Assembly (NCBI RefSeq): GCF_030811095.1
Contig: NZ_JAUSQL010000001.1
Coordinates: 1,116,001 to 1,180,000, forward strand
Direction: 5' to 3'
Source: Trueperella abortisuis
Lineage (GTDB): Bacteria; Actinomycetota; Actinomycetes; Actinomycetales; Actinomycetaceae
DNA: 64,000 bases
Shown here: one piece after another, positions 8,297 through 19,362 of the stretch
Position numbering within the stretch: position 1 is the stretch's first letter
Layout: every line of letters begins with the position of its first letter
Notes under the pieces: generated by a model
What the model saw: the letters and a program-made list of their open reading frames with translations, nothing else
What the model was told of the DNA's origin: nothing
Databases searched by the model: none
Position numbers and translations under genes: made by a program

Positions 8297-8334
8297 GAAG
8301 TGGTCGGGATGTCGTTTGGCATCCCGACCACTTC
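8297..8334 (+). terminator. Long perfect hairpin ending the glucuronide operon
   Basis: Arms 8297-8311 (GAAGTGGTCGGGATG) and 8320-8334 pair perfectly over 15 bp around an 8-base loop. A weak T-containing tail follows rather than a clean U-run. Its position between the HAD stop and the acnA promoter suggests transcription termination or 3'-end protection. Confidence 0.65.
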
Positions 8335-8355
8335 ATCTGTGGTGTGTAAAATCGG

Positions 8356-8384
8356 TAGACAGGCTCCCCGGAGGCTGATAGTTT
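8356..8384 (+). promoter_or_regulatory. Candidate acnA promoter
   Basis: TAGACA (8356-8361, five of six to TTGACA), a 17-bp spacer and TAGTTT (8379-8384, TANNNT type). This would give a leader of about 33 bases before the acnA ATG. A GATAAT at 8393 is an alternative -10 without a partner. Confidence 0.4.
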
Positions 8385-8423
8385 GATATCGAGATAATTA
8401 AATCTGTGATGCTTAGGAGAGCT

Positions 8424-11210
<2,787 letters not shown>

Positions 11211-11216
11211 GGGGAA

Positions 11217-11251
11217 GGGGGCGGTGGCCGGGGAGGCCACCGCCCCTTTTT
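11217..11251 (+). terminator. Rho-independent terminator of acnA
   Basis: GGGGCGGTGGCC (11217-11228) pairs with GGCCACCGCCCC (11235-11246) over 12 bp, followed by TTTTT. It begins seven bases after the acnA stop codon. Confidence 0.93.
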
Positions 11252-11350
11252 CGTCCCCGGCCTGCGCATGTTCTTTCTTGCAGGGAGGGTAGGGGAGCAG
11301 ACGATGGACAGGGACGGTGGTAATCTCTATGGGTAGTTTAAGGAGCCCTA

Positions 11351-13216
11351 GTGATTCTTGATTCGATTACTTGTCCTGCGGACCTCGCCTCGCTGAACAA
11401 CAAGGACCTTACACAGCTTGCGGCGGAGATCCGCCGCTTCCTCGTGGTCAACGTGGCGAAGACGGGCGGCCACCTCGGCCCCAACCTCGGGGTCGTCGAA
11501 CTGACAATCGCCCTGCACCGAGTCTTCGATTCCCCGCGCGACGTCCTCGTGTGGGATACCGGCCACCAGGCATACGTGCATAAGATTCTCACCGGCCGGA
11601 AGGACTTCCAGGGCTTGCGTCAGGAGGGCGGGCTTTCGGGTTACCCGAACAGGGCCGAATCCGAGCACGACGTCGTTGAGAACTCCCACGCCTCGACGGC
11701 GCTGTCCTGGGCGGACGGGATCGCGCGCGGCATGCAGATGTCAGGTCAAGACCACCGAGTAGTGGCGATCATCGGGGATGGCGCGATGACCGGCGGCATG
11801 GCCTGGGAGGCGCTGAACAACATCGCGGAGGATCCCAACCGCCCCGTCGTCATCGTCCTCAACGACAACGGCCGCTCGTATGCGCCAACCGTGGGCGGGA
11901 TCGTGCGCCGCTTCGACCCGGTTCGTAAGCTCGACGCGGTGCGCGTCAACCGCGACTACGAGAACTTCCTCGACTGGGGCAAACGCACCCTTCAAGACGG
12001 CGGACTGCCGGGCAAGCTCACCTACGACACGCTGCGCGGCATCAAGAAGGGCATGAAGGAGATCCTCTTCGACGCCGGTATCTTTGACTCGCTCGGGCTG
12101 AAGTACATCGGCCCCGTCGATGGCCACGACATCGCCAGCCTTGAAGAGGCATTCCGGATGGCGCGCGACTTCGGCGGACCCGTCGTCGTCCACGCCATGA
12201 CGGAGAAGGGACGCGGCTACAGGCCGGCGGAGGAGAACAAGGCCGACCGCTTCCACGCGGTGGGCAAGATTCATCCCGAGACCGGCCTGCCCATCGAGCC
12301 CTCCCGCTTCGGCTGGACCTCGATCTTCGCCGAGGAGATCCTCGACATCGCCCGGAAGGATGCCGCGATCGTGGGAATCACCGCCGCGATGCTCCAGCCC
12401 GTGGGCTTGTCCCTCATGCGGGAGGAGTTCCCGAGGCGCGTCATTGACGTAGGGATCGCCGAGCAGCACGCCGTGACGATGTCGGCGGGTCTGGCTAAGG
12501 CCGGCTATCACCCCGTCATCGCGCTGTACGCGACGTTTCTCAACCGCGGCTTCGATCAGCTACTCATGGACGTGGCCCTCCACGACGCGCCCGTCACCAT
12601 CTGCCTCGATCGTGCGGGCGTGACCGGTGATGACGGTGCCTCCCACAACGGCATGTGGGATCTGTCGATGGCGGCGATGATCCCGAACCTGTCGGTGGCC
12701 GTCCCGCGTGACGAGCCGCGCATGCGCGAGCTCCTCCGCGAGGCCACGGCTAGCGCGGCGCCGACCATCGTGCGCTACCCGAAGGGTTCGGTCCCGCCCG
12801 AGCTGCCAACCCTGCGCAAGGCCGGCAGCCTCGACGTCGTCTACGAACGCGACGAGGGTGGAAAGCCGCTCGTCCTCGTCGCCGTTGGCCCGATGGCACA
12901 CGCAATGGTCGAGGCCGCCGAGCGGATAGAGGGGTCGGTATTGGTGGTCGACCCGCGCTGGGTGCTTCCCACAAGCCCCGACCTGGTCGAGCTGGTTGCT
13001 GGCGCGGATGGCGTGATCGTCCTCGAGGACGGTCTCATCGACGGCGGCGTGGGTGACGAGCTACGCTCCGCGCTGGCACGCGCCAATTCGGACGTGCCCG
13101 TACGCAACCTCGGCATCCACAAGGCCTTCCTCAAGCACGCCGCCCGGGCGGCAATCCTGCACCGCGAGGCAATGGACGCCGACGCCGTGGTCGCAACGGC
13201 AAAGACGCTGCGTTAG
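11351..13216 (+). CDS. dxs: 1-deoxy-D-xylulose-5-phosphate synthase
   Basis: A 621-residue thiamine-diphosphate enzyme that condenses pyruvate and glyceraldehyde 3-phosphate, the first step of the MEP isoprenoid pathway. GDGAMTGGMAWEALNN (about residues 142-157) is the TPP/Mg-binding GDG-N motif, and DVGIAEQHAVTMSAG carries the catalytic Glu near residue 371. The transketolase C-terminal domain is complete. The GTG at 11351 is preceded by AAGGAG at 11340-11345. The 3' end overlaps by four bases the convergent RNase D-like gene, so no separate terminator separates the two. The dxs-rnd-DUF3000 order is common in Actinobacteria. Confidence 0.97.
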   Translation: MILDSITCPADLASLNNKDLTQLAAEIRRFLVVNVAKTGGHLGPNLGVVELTIALHRVFDSPRDVLVWDTGHQAYVHKILTGRKDFQGLRQEGGLSGYPNRAESEHDVVENSHASTALSWADGIARGMQMSGQDHRVVAIIGDGAMTGGMAWEALNNIAEDPNRPVVIVLNDNGRSYAPTVGGIVRRFDPVRKLDAVRVNRDYENFLDWGKRTLQDGGLPGKLTYDTLRGIKKGMKEILFDAGIFDSLGLKYIGPVDGHDIASLEEAFRMARDFGGPVVVHAMTEKGRGYRPAEENKADRFHAVGKIHPETGLPIEPSRFGWTSIFAEEILDIARKDAAIVGITAAMLQPVGLSLMREEFPRRVIDVGIAEQHAVTMSAGLAKAGYHPVIALYATFLNRGFDQLLMDVALHDAPVTICLDRAGVTGDDGASHNGMWDLSMAAMIPNLSVAVPRDEPRMRELLREATASAAPTIVRYPKGSVPPELPTLRKAGSLDVVYERDEGGKPLVLVAVGPMAHAMVEAAERIEGSVLVVDPRWVLPTSPDLVELVAGADGVIVLEDGLIDGGVGDELRSALARANSDVPVRNLGIHKAFLKHAARAAILHREAMDADAVVATAKTLR

Positions 13217-14415
13217 CCGGCCGCTACGGCGTCGTGAATGCGGCGTGCCGTCAGCTCGATCTGCCACGGGCGAGCGCCGTCACCTGCGAGGATCGCCTCG
13301 AGCTGGGGCAGGCTATCCCAGCCGTTCCATGCCGCAATCTTCTGCGTGCGCGGCTTGAGAACGACCTCCTGGCGGATGGCGAGCTCGTCGGCGATCTCCA
13401 GGACGGTCGGGCGCAAGATCGCCCACCGGTGCGCCGCCTCGGGCCTCTTGTGTTCCCATTCATTCGTGGGAGGAAACGGGTCGCGATGCTCGGTGAACCT
13501 GCGCTCGGGCAGGGCACGCTCGTCGAGGTGCCAGGCGATATCGATGGCGCGCCACCACGTGTCGACGTCGCGCCGACGCGAGCCGGTGCGCAACAGTGAG
13601 GAGTTGGCCACGTCGGCGCGCGAGCGTGGCTTGCGCTTGGCAAGTTGGGCCAGCACATTGTTGGGGATCACCTTGTGCGGCGCGAGATCACGGCGTCTGG
13701 CCAGCTCATCGCGGGCCGACCAGAGCTCGCGCAGCATGGCGAGCGCGCGCTGGTCGCGGATCCCCGCTTGGCGTGAGGATCTCCTCCAGGGCTGTTGACG
13801 GGGCGGGGGCGGCTTGCGCAGGCGCACCTCCTCGCACTCCTCGAGGAACCACTCGTAACGGCCGGCCTCCTTCAGTTCACCCGTCATCACCTCGCGCAAC
13901 TCGCCAAGGAGCTCCACGTCGAGTGCTGCATAGGTGAGCATTGGTAGAGGAAGGGGGCGCTGGGCCCAGTCCGAGCGAGAATACTCTTTCGCCAGTGTCC
14001 AGCCGAGCGCCCGCTCGCACACCGCCTGAAGGGAGACCTTGTCGTAGCCGAGGATGAGGGCGGCGATCTCCGTGTCGAACACCTTGGTGGGCCGCAACCC
14101 GAGCTCGGCAAGGCACACGAGGTCCTGATGGGCTGCGTGGAGGATCCACTCCTGCCTCATGACCTCCGCCAGCCCGGCCATGCGATCCTCAATGCCGAGC
14201 GGGTCAATGAGGACCGTCCCGGTCCCTTCCCGACGGATCTGGATGAGGTAGGCGCGCGAGGAATAGTGCATCTCATTAGCGCGCTCGGTATCGACCCCGA
14301 AGGGGCCGGTGCCGGCAGCGAGACGGGCGACGGCGTCGTCGATGTCGTCGCCCGTGACGGGCGGCAGGCCATCGCGTGGCTTATCGAGTAGGCGGGCGGG
14401 TGTGGGCTGTGTCAA
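13213..14415 (-). CDS. RNase D-like 3'-5' exonuclease with HRDC domain
   Basis: A 400-residue DEDD-family exonuclease. Exo I is FGVDTE (Asp42, Glu44), Exo II includes HAAHQD, and Exo III is YAALD, so all acidic metal-binding residues appear present. The second half carries an HRDC-type helical region (DQRALAMLRELWSARDE) and an actinobacterial C-terminal extension ending in LTARRIHDAV. It likely trims structured RNA 3' ends, such as tRNA precursors. The ATG at 14415 overlaps the DUF3000 stop by four bases, so the two genes form a coupled pair. It is convergent with dxs. Confidence 0.9.
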   Translation of the reverse strand: MTQPTPARLLDKPRDGLPPVTGDDIDDAVARLAAGTGPFGVDTERANEMHYSSRAYLIQIRREGTGTVLIDPLGIEDRMAGLAEVMRQEWILHAAHQDLVCLAELGLRPTKVFDTEIAALILGYDKVSLQAVCERALGWTLAKEYSRSDWAQRPLPLPMLTYAALDVELLGELREVMTGELKEAGRYEWFLEECEEVRLRKPPPPRQQPWRRSSRQAGIRDQRALAMLRELWSARDELARRRDLAPHKVIPNNVLAQLAKRKPRSRADVANSSLLRTGSRRRDVDTWWRAIDIAWHLDERALPERRFTEHRDPFPPTNEWEHKRPEAAHRWAILRPTVLEIADELAIRQEVVLKPRTQKIAAWNGWDSLPQLEAILAGDGARPWQIELTARRIHDAVAAG

Positions 14416-14996
14416 ATCTTGTCCACCTTACGCCCGATGCTTCGTACTGTCTCACTCCACGGGCCCAGGCCCGCCATGGATGCCGCGAAGTCGGCCCAGG
14501 CGTGTAGATGCTCCGTCAAGTAGACGGTCTGCGGTGTCCACGACGCGCGAAGCTCGAGCTCGACGCGCGAGGAATTGAGGTAGAGCCCGCCGAAGGTTTC
14601 GTTGAACACGCGGGTGACGGTGCCGTTGAGGCTGTGATAGGAGGCGCCGTTGCCGTCGAGGGCGTCCGCCAGCCACGACCAGGCGACCTCTCCCAGGAGC
14701 GGGTCGTCGCCCATGGCGGCGTCCATCGCGGCCTGGGCGTGAATGACGATGCGGAACGTGCCGTTCCAAGCGGGCTGACCCGCCGGGTCGTGCAAGACAA
14801 CAAACTTGGCCGAGCCGCGCAGGTAATCCGGGTCCAGGGTGGGGGAGTCATTCACCTCGGCCTGCAAAGCCACCGCCCACGGCGCAATCCTCGTGGGACC
14901 CGGAATCTGGGCGACGTGGATCTCGGGACGAAACTGCTGGCCCTTGAGGGACTCAAGCGCAGTGACAAACTCCGAAGGCGGCTGTTGATTGGTCAC
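14412..14996 (-). CDS. DUF3000 domain-containing protein
   Basis: A 194-residue soluble protein recognised as the actinobacterial DUF3000 family by its opening FVTALESLKGQ and PTRIAPWAVALQAEV segments and by its constant position upstream of an RNase D gene. Function is unknown. The GTG at 14996 is chosen because no other start precedes the conserved block. GGAG lies only one base before it, too close for a ribosome-binding site, whereas TACAGT ends six bases upstream, so a leaderless mRNA is likely. It overlaps the downstream exonuclease gene by four bases. No membrane segment or catalytic motif is apparent. Confidence 0.88.
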   Translation of the reverse strand: MTNQQPPSEFVTALESLKGQQFRPEIHVAQIPGPTRIAPWAVALQAEVNDSPTLDPDYLRGSAKFVVLHDPAGQPAWNGTFRIVIHAQAAMDAAMGDDPLLGEVAWSWLADALDGNGASYHSLNGTVTRVFNETFGGLYLNSSRVELELRASWTPQTVYLTEHLHAWADFAASMAGLGPWSETVRSIGRKVDKI

Positions 14997-15002
14997 ACTC
15001 CG

Positions 15003-15008
15003 ACTGTA
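15003..15008 (-). promoter_or_regulatory. -10 hexamer for a leaderless DUF3000-rnd transcript
   Basis: TACAGT (TANNNT type) on the minus strand ends six bases before the GTG at 14996, which places the transcription start at or next to the start codon. Confidence 0.45.
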
Positions 15009-15009
15009 G

Positions 15010-15043
15010 CGGCGTGCGGGCGCGCTGTGGCCGCGGCACGCCG
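15010..15043 (-). terminator. Possible terminator after treZ
   Basis: CGGCGTGC (minus strand) and GCACGCCG form an 8-bp perfect stem with an 18-base loop between the treZ stop and the DUF3000 promoter. There is no U-tract, so its role is uncertain. Confidence 0.35.
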
Positions 15044-15059
15044 GCAAAAGGCGCCAAAC

Positions 15060-16787
15060 TTAGCGAAAGACGGCCACCCCGGGCCCGTCGAAGCGCACCT
15101 TGCCGTCCGCGAGGTCGGGGGTGGACCACGCAAGCACGAGATCACCCGTGGGTGCGGGAAGCTCCCGCGGGCCAGCGGCAATGGAGAAGACGACCGTCGC
15201 CTGCCCCCGCCGCATCCACCCGGCATCGCCGGCGAGGTGGAACTCCGTGCGGGAGCGGTCGCCGGAGGCAAGATCGGGATCGGAGCGGCGCAACGCGATG
15301 AGGTCACGCACGAAGTTGAACATCCGGCAATGATCCGGCTCAGCGACCTCCGCCCAGTCCAGCTTGGAGTCGAGGAAAGCCGCCTCCGATTGCGGGTCCG
15401 GCATGGAAACCGGCTCGTCTCCATAGACGGAGGCAAGATCCCAGGTGGCGAACTCCGCTTCGCGGCCGTCCTTGATGAGGGGGCCGAGCTCGGCGCCGTG
15501 GTCAGTGAAGTAGTTAAACGGGTGCGACGTTCCCCATTCCTCGCCCATGAAGAGCATCGGCGTGTAGTGCGAGAGCAGGATGAGCGCGCGAGAGACGGCA
15601 AGCACGCAGGGGGAAAGCTTGCGCGAGGGGCGGTCAGAGATGAGACGGTTGCCCACCTGGTCGTGGTTTTCATCAAAGACGACGAAACGGTGACCGCTCA
15701 TGCCATCCGGGATCGGTAAGCCGCGCGGCGCCGGGTCGAACTGGAGCTCCTGGCCCACCCTCACGAATCCGTGTTCGAAAGCTTGGCGCATCGTTTCGCG
15801 GCCCGTGTAATCGACGTAGTACGCGTTCGTTTCCCCGGTCAGCCACACGTGAAGGGCATGGTGAACGTCGTCGGCCCACTGCATGTCCATCCCGAACCCG
15901 CCCGCCGCGGTGGGGGTGACCATCGCCGGATCGTTAAGATCGGACTCGGCGATGAGCGTCAGGCGACGCCCTAGACTGCGGCCAAGCTGGGCCACCTCGT
16001 CGGAGAGCTGAGCGAGGAAGTGATAGCGAGAGTCGTCGCGCAGATGGGGGACGGCGTCGAGACGGAGCGCGTCGAAGTGGTAGTCGCGCAACCACTGCAC
16101 GGCGTTGTCAATGAGGTATCGGCGCACGTGGGTCGCGCCGTCGCCGTCGAGGTTGAGCGCCTCGCCCCACGGCGTGTGGTGGCGGCTGGTGAAATACGGG
16201 CCGAACTGGGCCAGGTAGTTCCCGTCCGGGCCGAAGTGGTTGTAGACGACGTCAAGGCAGGCCGACATCCCGCGTGCGTGGATCGCATCCACGAGCGCCG
16301 CCAGGTCCTCCGGGCGCCCGTAGGGGTGGTGGATGGCGTAGATGGAGACCCCGTCGTAGCCCCAGCCGCGCTGTCCGGGCATGGGCGCGATCGGCATGAG
16401 TTCGACGACGTCGACGCCGAGGGTGCGCAGGTGGTCGAGCTTTCCGATCGCGGCGCGGAAGGTGCCCTCATCGGTGAAGGTGCCCACGTGTAGCTCATAG
16501 AAGACCTTGCCGGCTAGGTCCTCGCCGTGCCAGTCGGCGTCCGTCCACATAAACGAGGCCGGGTCGACCAGCTCGCTCGGACCGTGTGGGCCCTCGGGCT
16601 GACACATAGAACGCGGGTCGGGTAGGCCCATCCCGCCGTCGACCCGCAGATGGTAGCGCGTGCCGGCGGGCAACGTTTCGGGCAGGCCGAAGCGGCCATC
16701 ACCCTGCCGCTCAAGGGTGATCTCGCGACCCTCGACGACGGCGGCGACGGACTCGGCCTCGGGTGCCCAGACGGCAATGCTAGGCAT
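15060..16787 (-). CDS. treZ: Malto-oligosyltrehalose trehalohydrolase
   Basis: A 575-residue GH13 enzyme that cleaves maltooligosyl-trehalose to free trehalose, the last step of the TreXYZ route. The N-terminal CBM48-like domain is followed by the barrel: DVVYNHFGPDGNY (region I), FDALRLDAVPHL with the nucleophile Asp near residue 244, LIAESDLND with the acid/base Glu near residue 280, and VVFDENHDQVGNR (region IV). ATG 16787 opens MPSIAVWAPEAE; the stop of treY falls inside it, giving an 8-base overlap and translational coupling. The codons upstream of 16787 lie in the treY frame and do not belong to this protein. The enzyme acts in the cytoplasm. Confidence 0.95.
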   Translation of the reverse strand: MPSIAVWAPEAESVAAVVEGREITLERQGDGRFGLPETLPAGTRYHLRVDGGMGLPDPRSMCQPEGPHGPSELVDPASFMWTDADWHGEDLAGKVFYELHVGTFTDEGTFRAAIGKLDHLRTLGVDVVELMPIAPMPGQRGWGYDGVSIYAIHHPYGRPEDLAALVDAIHARGMSACLDVVYNHFGPDGNYLAQFGPYFTSRHHTPWGEALNLDGDGATHVRRYLIDNAVQWLRDYHFDALRLDAVPHLRDDSRYHFLAQLSDEVAQLGRSLGRRLTLIAESDLNDPAMVTPTAAGGFGMDMQWADDVHHALHVWLTGETNAYYVDYTGRETMRQAFEHGFVRVGQELQFDPAPRGLPIPDGMSGHRFVVFDENHDQVGNRLISDRPSRKLSPCVLAVSRALILLSHYTPMLFMGEEWGTSHPFNYFTDHGAELGPLIKDGREAEFATWDLASVYGDEPVSMPDPQSEAAFLDSKLDWAEVAEPDHCRMFNFVRDLIALRRSDPDLASGDRSRTEFHLAGDAGWMRRGQATVVFSIAAGPRELPAPTGDLVLAWSTPDLADGKVRFDGPGVAVFR

Positions 16788-19284
16788 ACATCTTCTCCAG
16801 GACGGCGGTGGGGAATCGGCCGAGGACCTCGCCCAGATCCTGCGTGCCGCCTTCGAGCTCGGCACCCGTCAGCACGTTGTGCCAGCTACCCTCGGGAAGA
16901 ACCACGGTGTAGTCGCCGGTGAACTCGGGCACGTGACGCATCGCTACCGTGACGAGGATCGGCTCCTCCGCGCGGGTGCGGGCGAAGGCGAGAGCATAAC
17001 CGGTGGAGACGGGCAGGGCCTGGTAGCCGCACTCCGCCGAGGCGAGTTCGGGCAGCTCGCGGCGCAGTCGCGCGAGCCGTGAAGTGATCCACAGCTTCTC
17101 CTGGTCGAGGTTTGGAGCGGAGGGCAGTCCGTCGCGATCGAGGCGGGCGAGCATCTTGGCCAGCCCCGCGAAGTCGACCGGGCGGCGGTTGTCCGGATCC
17201 ACGAGCGAGGTCTGAGTGACCTCCTCGCCGTTGTAGGTGTCCGGCACTCCGATCCCCGTCATCTGGATCGCCTTCTGGCTCAGGATCATCGTTCGCACCG
17301 TCGGGCGGGTCAGCTCGTGAAAGTCGGCAAGCAAGGCGAGCACGTCCTCGTTGGCCATGATCGCGTCCACGTACTCGAGCAGGCCCTGCTCGGCGGCTTC
17401 GTTTTGCTCGGTCCACGTCGTCCACGACTTTTGCTCGCGGGCCGCCTTGAGCAGGTACGCGTCGAGTCGCTTTGCCTCAATTGGCCCCTCGTCCCAGGTG
17501 CCGATCAGCGTCTGCCACACCAGGTTCTCGATTTGCCCGTCGAGGTCAGCTGGGCGCTCGCCCGCCACGAGATCCCGGGCCTGGGTGAGGGTGGAGACCC
17601 ATTCTTGGGCGTACTGCGAAATTGGCGCGATGCGTGCGCGCACGTCCTCGCACCGCTTCGTGTCGTGCGTAGACAGGGTCGACATCGTCACCGGCCACGT
17701 GAGGAACGTGCGCATCTGGAAATCGTGGAACTGGTCCGGTGTCGTCGTGAAGTGGTTCGGCCCGCCGCCCACCTCGTTTGCGCTGGTGAGCACGGTGTAG
17801 CGGTAGAAGGTCGTGTCCTCAACGCCCTTGGCCATGACGGCCCCGCACGCCTGCTGGAAACGTACGATCACCTCGTTGCGACGCGCCTCGTGGGTGCGTC
17901 CGGCTGAGCCGATCTCGTTGCCGAGCAAAATGTCGACGACGACGTCGAGGCTCTCCTGCCGATCCGGGTCCAGGTTGCGGGCGGCGCGCTCGGCAGCTGC
18001 ACGCAGGACCCGCTCGTCCTCGGGATCGGGGCGCTCGCCCGGAACCACGTAGGCGCGGTAGCGATCCATATGGATGACGAGCTCGACCACGACGTCGCGC
18101 AGCGAGCGGAAGGTATGGTCGCGCAGCCGCACATCAGAATGACAAATGTCGGCCAGCAGGCTGGCCAGGCGGTCGACCTCGGCAAACAGCGAGGTCTCCA
18201 CGATCTGCCGCTTGGCCTTGACCTCCACCGTGGACACGGAATCCGTAGATCCCGACATCTCGCCATAGAGCTGGGTCAGCGCGGAGAGCCCCTCCGGGTC
18301 CGTGAAGAGCCCTTGGAGGCGCGCGAGCGTGTCGTAGCCCGTGGTACCAGCAGCCGGCCAGTCGGTGGGCAACGTCTCCTCGCCCTCCAGGATCTTCTCC
18401 GCAACCGACCAGGCCCCGCCCGACGCGGCATGCAGATTTCGGAAGTAGCCGCGCGGGTCGGCGAGCCCGTCGGGGTGATCGATGCGGAAGGCGTCGATGA
18501 AGCCCTCCTCGAAAAGGCGCAACAAGAGCGCGTGGGACTGGCGGAAGACCGCCTCGTCCTCCACGCGGATCGCGGCGAGCGTGTCCACGTCGAAGAATCG
18601 CCGGTAGTTAATCTCCTCGTTGGCCACCCGCCAGTGCGCCAGACGGTAATACTGGGCGTCGAGCAGCTCCACGAGTGGCAGCGCCTCCGTGCCCCGCCGG
18701 ACCGGGAAAACGTGGTCAAAGTAGCGCACCACCTTCGTCGGCCCATCCTCCTCGAAGCCGGGCACCACCATCTCCTCCACCGTGATCTCGCCTGCGGCGA
18801 GCACCTGGCCGATGCGGTTGCCCAGCACCGGCATGAGCAGCCCATCCCCGGAGTCGGAGAGCGCGATGTCGAACCACGCGCGGTAGGGGGAATTCTCCCC
18901 GTCGCGCAATGCCGACCACAGCGCCCTGTTGTGATACAGCGGCGTGGGAACGGCCATATGGTTGGGGACGATGTCGACGATAAGGTGCATCCCGGCGTCG
19001 TGAATCGCCTTCGAGACGCTACGGAAGGCCTCGATGCCTCCGAGGTCGGCGGAGATGCGTTCGTGATCGACGACGTCGTAGCCGTGCATCGACCCGGGCG
19101 CCGCCTGAAGAATGGGGGAGAAGAACACGTCGGTGACCCCGAGGCTGGACAGGTAGGGCACGACGGTCTCCACCGCAGCGAAATCGAAATCAGGACTGAC
19201 CTGGATGCGGTAGGTCGTCACCGGCTGGCGGCGGCCTTCGGATGGGACATGAGAATGGTGTCGGACGACTTCTTCGGCAGTCAT
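16780..19284 (-). CDS. treY: Maltooligosyl trehalose synthase
   Basis: An 834-residue GH13 intramolecular transglucosylase that converts the reducing-end alpha-1,4 link of maltodextrin to the alpha,alpha-1,1 link of maltooligosyl-trehalose. TYRIQVSPDFDF, GSMHGYDVVDH, VDIVPNHMAV (region I, about residue 104), AFRIDHPDGLADP (region II, about residue 265) and KGVEDTTFYRYT are family hallmarks. ATG 19284 is preceded by GGAGGAG; earlier in-frame ATG codons lie in the hairpin and promoter region. It is the second gene of the tre cluster but has its own predicted promoter at 19309-19338. It overlaps treZ by eight bases. Confidence 0.95.
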   Translation of the reverse strand: MTAEEVVRHHSHVPSEGRRQPVTTYRIQVSPDFDFAAVETVVPYLSSLGVTDVFFSPILQAAPGSMHGYDVVDHERISADLGGIEAFRSVSKAIHDAGMHLIVDIVPNHMAVPTPLYHNRALWSALRDGENSPYRAWFDIALSDSGDGLLMPVLGNRIGQVLAAGEITVEEMVVPGFEEDGPTKVVRYFDHVFPVRRGTEALPLVELLDAQYYRLAHWRVANEEINYRRFFDVDTLAAIRVEDEAVFRQSHALLLRLFEEGFIDAFRIDHPDGLADPRGYFRNLHAASGGAWSVAEKILEGEETLPTDWPAAGTTGYDTLARLQGLFTDPEGLSALTQLYGEMSGSTDSVSTVEVKAKRQIVETSLFAEVDRLASLLADICHSDVRLRDHTFRSLRDVVVELVIHMDRYRAYVVPGERPDPEDERVLRAAAERAARNLDPDRQESLDVVVDILLGNEIGSAGRTHEARRNEVIVRFQQACGAVMAKGVEDTTFYRYTVLTSANEVGGGPNHFTTTPDQFHDFQMRTFLTWPVTMSTLSTHDTKRCEDVRARIAPISQYAQEWVSTLTQARDLVAGERPADLDGQIENLVWQTLIGTWDEGPIEAKRLDAYLLKAAREQKSWTTWTEQNEAAEQGLLEYVDAIMANEDVLALLADFHELTRPTVRTMILSQKAIQMTGIGVPDTYNGEEVTQTSLVDPDNRRPVDFAGLAKMLARLDRDGLPSAPNLDQEKLWITSRLARLRRELPELASAECGYQALPVSTGYALAFARTRAEEPILVTVAMRHVPEFTGDYTVVLPEGSWHNVLTGAELEGGTQDLGEVLGRFPTAVLEKMYA

Positions 19285-19308
19285 AAAACTCCTCCGTGGC
19301 GAACTACC

Positions 19309-19338
19309 AGTATAGGCCAGCCCCCGAAACAGCCTCAA
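19309..19338 (-). promoter_or_regulatory. treYZ promoter embedded in the treX terminator hairpin
   Basis: On the minus strand TTGAGG (19338-19333, four of six) and TATACT (19314-19309, five of six) are separated by 18 bp. The -35 lies in the loop and the spacer spans the distal arm of the hairpin at 19316-19356. The TATACT ends 24 bases before the treY ATG. Confidence 0.6.
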
Positions 19339-19356
19339 CGGCTGACGGGGGCTGGC
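19316..19356 (-). terminator. Nested hairpin between treX and treY
   Basis: GCCAGCCCCCG (19316-19326) pairs perfectly with CGGGGGCTGGC (19346-19356), 11 bp, and a CAGCC/GGCTG stem is nested in the loop. It begins seven bases after the treX stop in the direction of transcription. It lacks a long U-tract and may attenuate treX read-through into treYZ. Confidence 0.6.
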
Positions 19357-19362
19357 TGCGAC

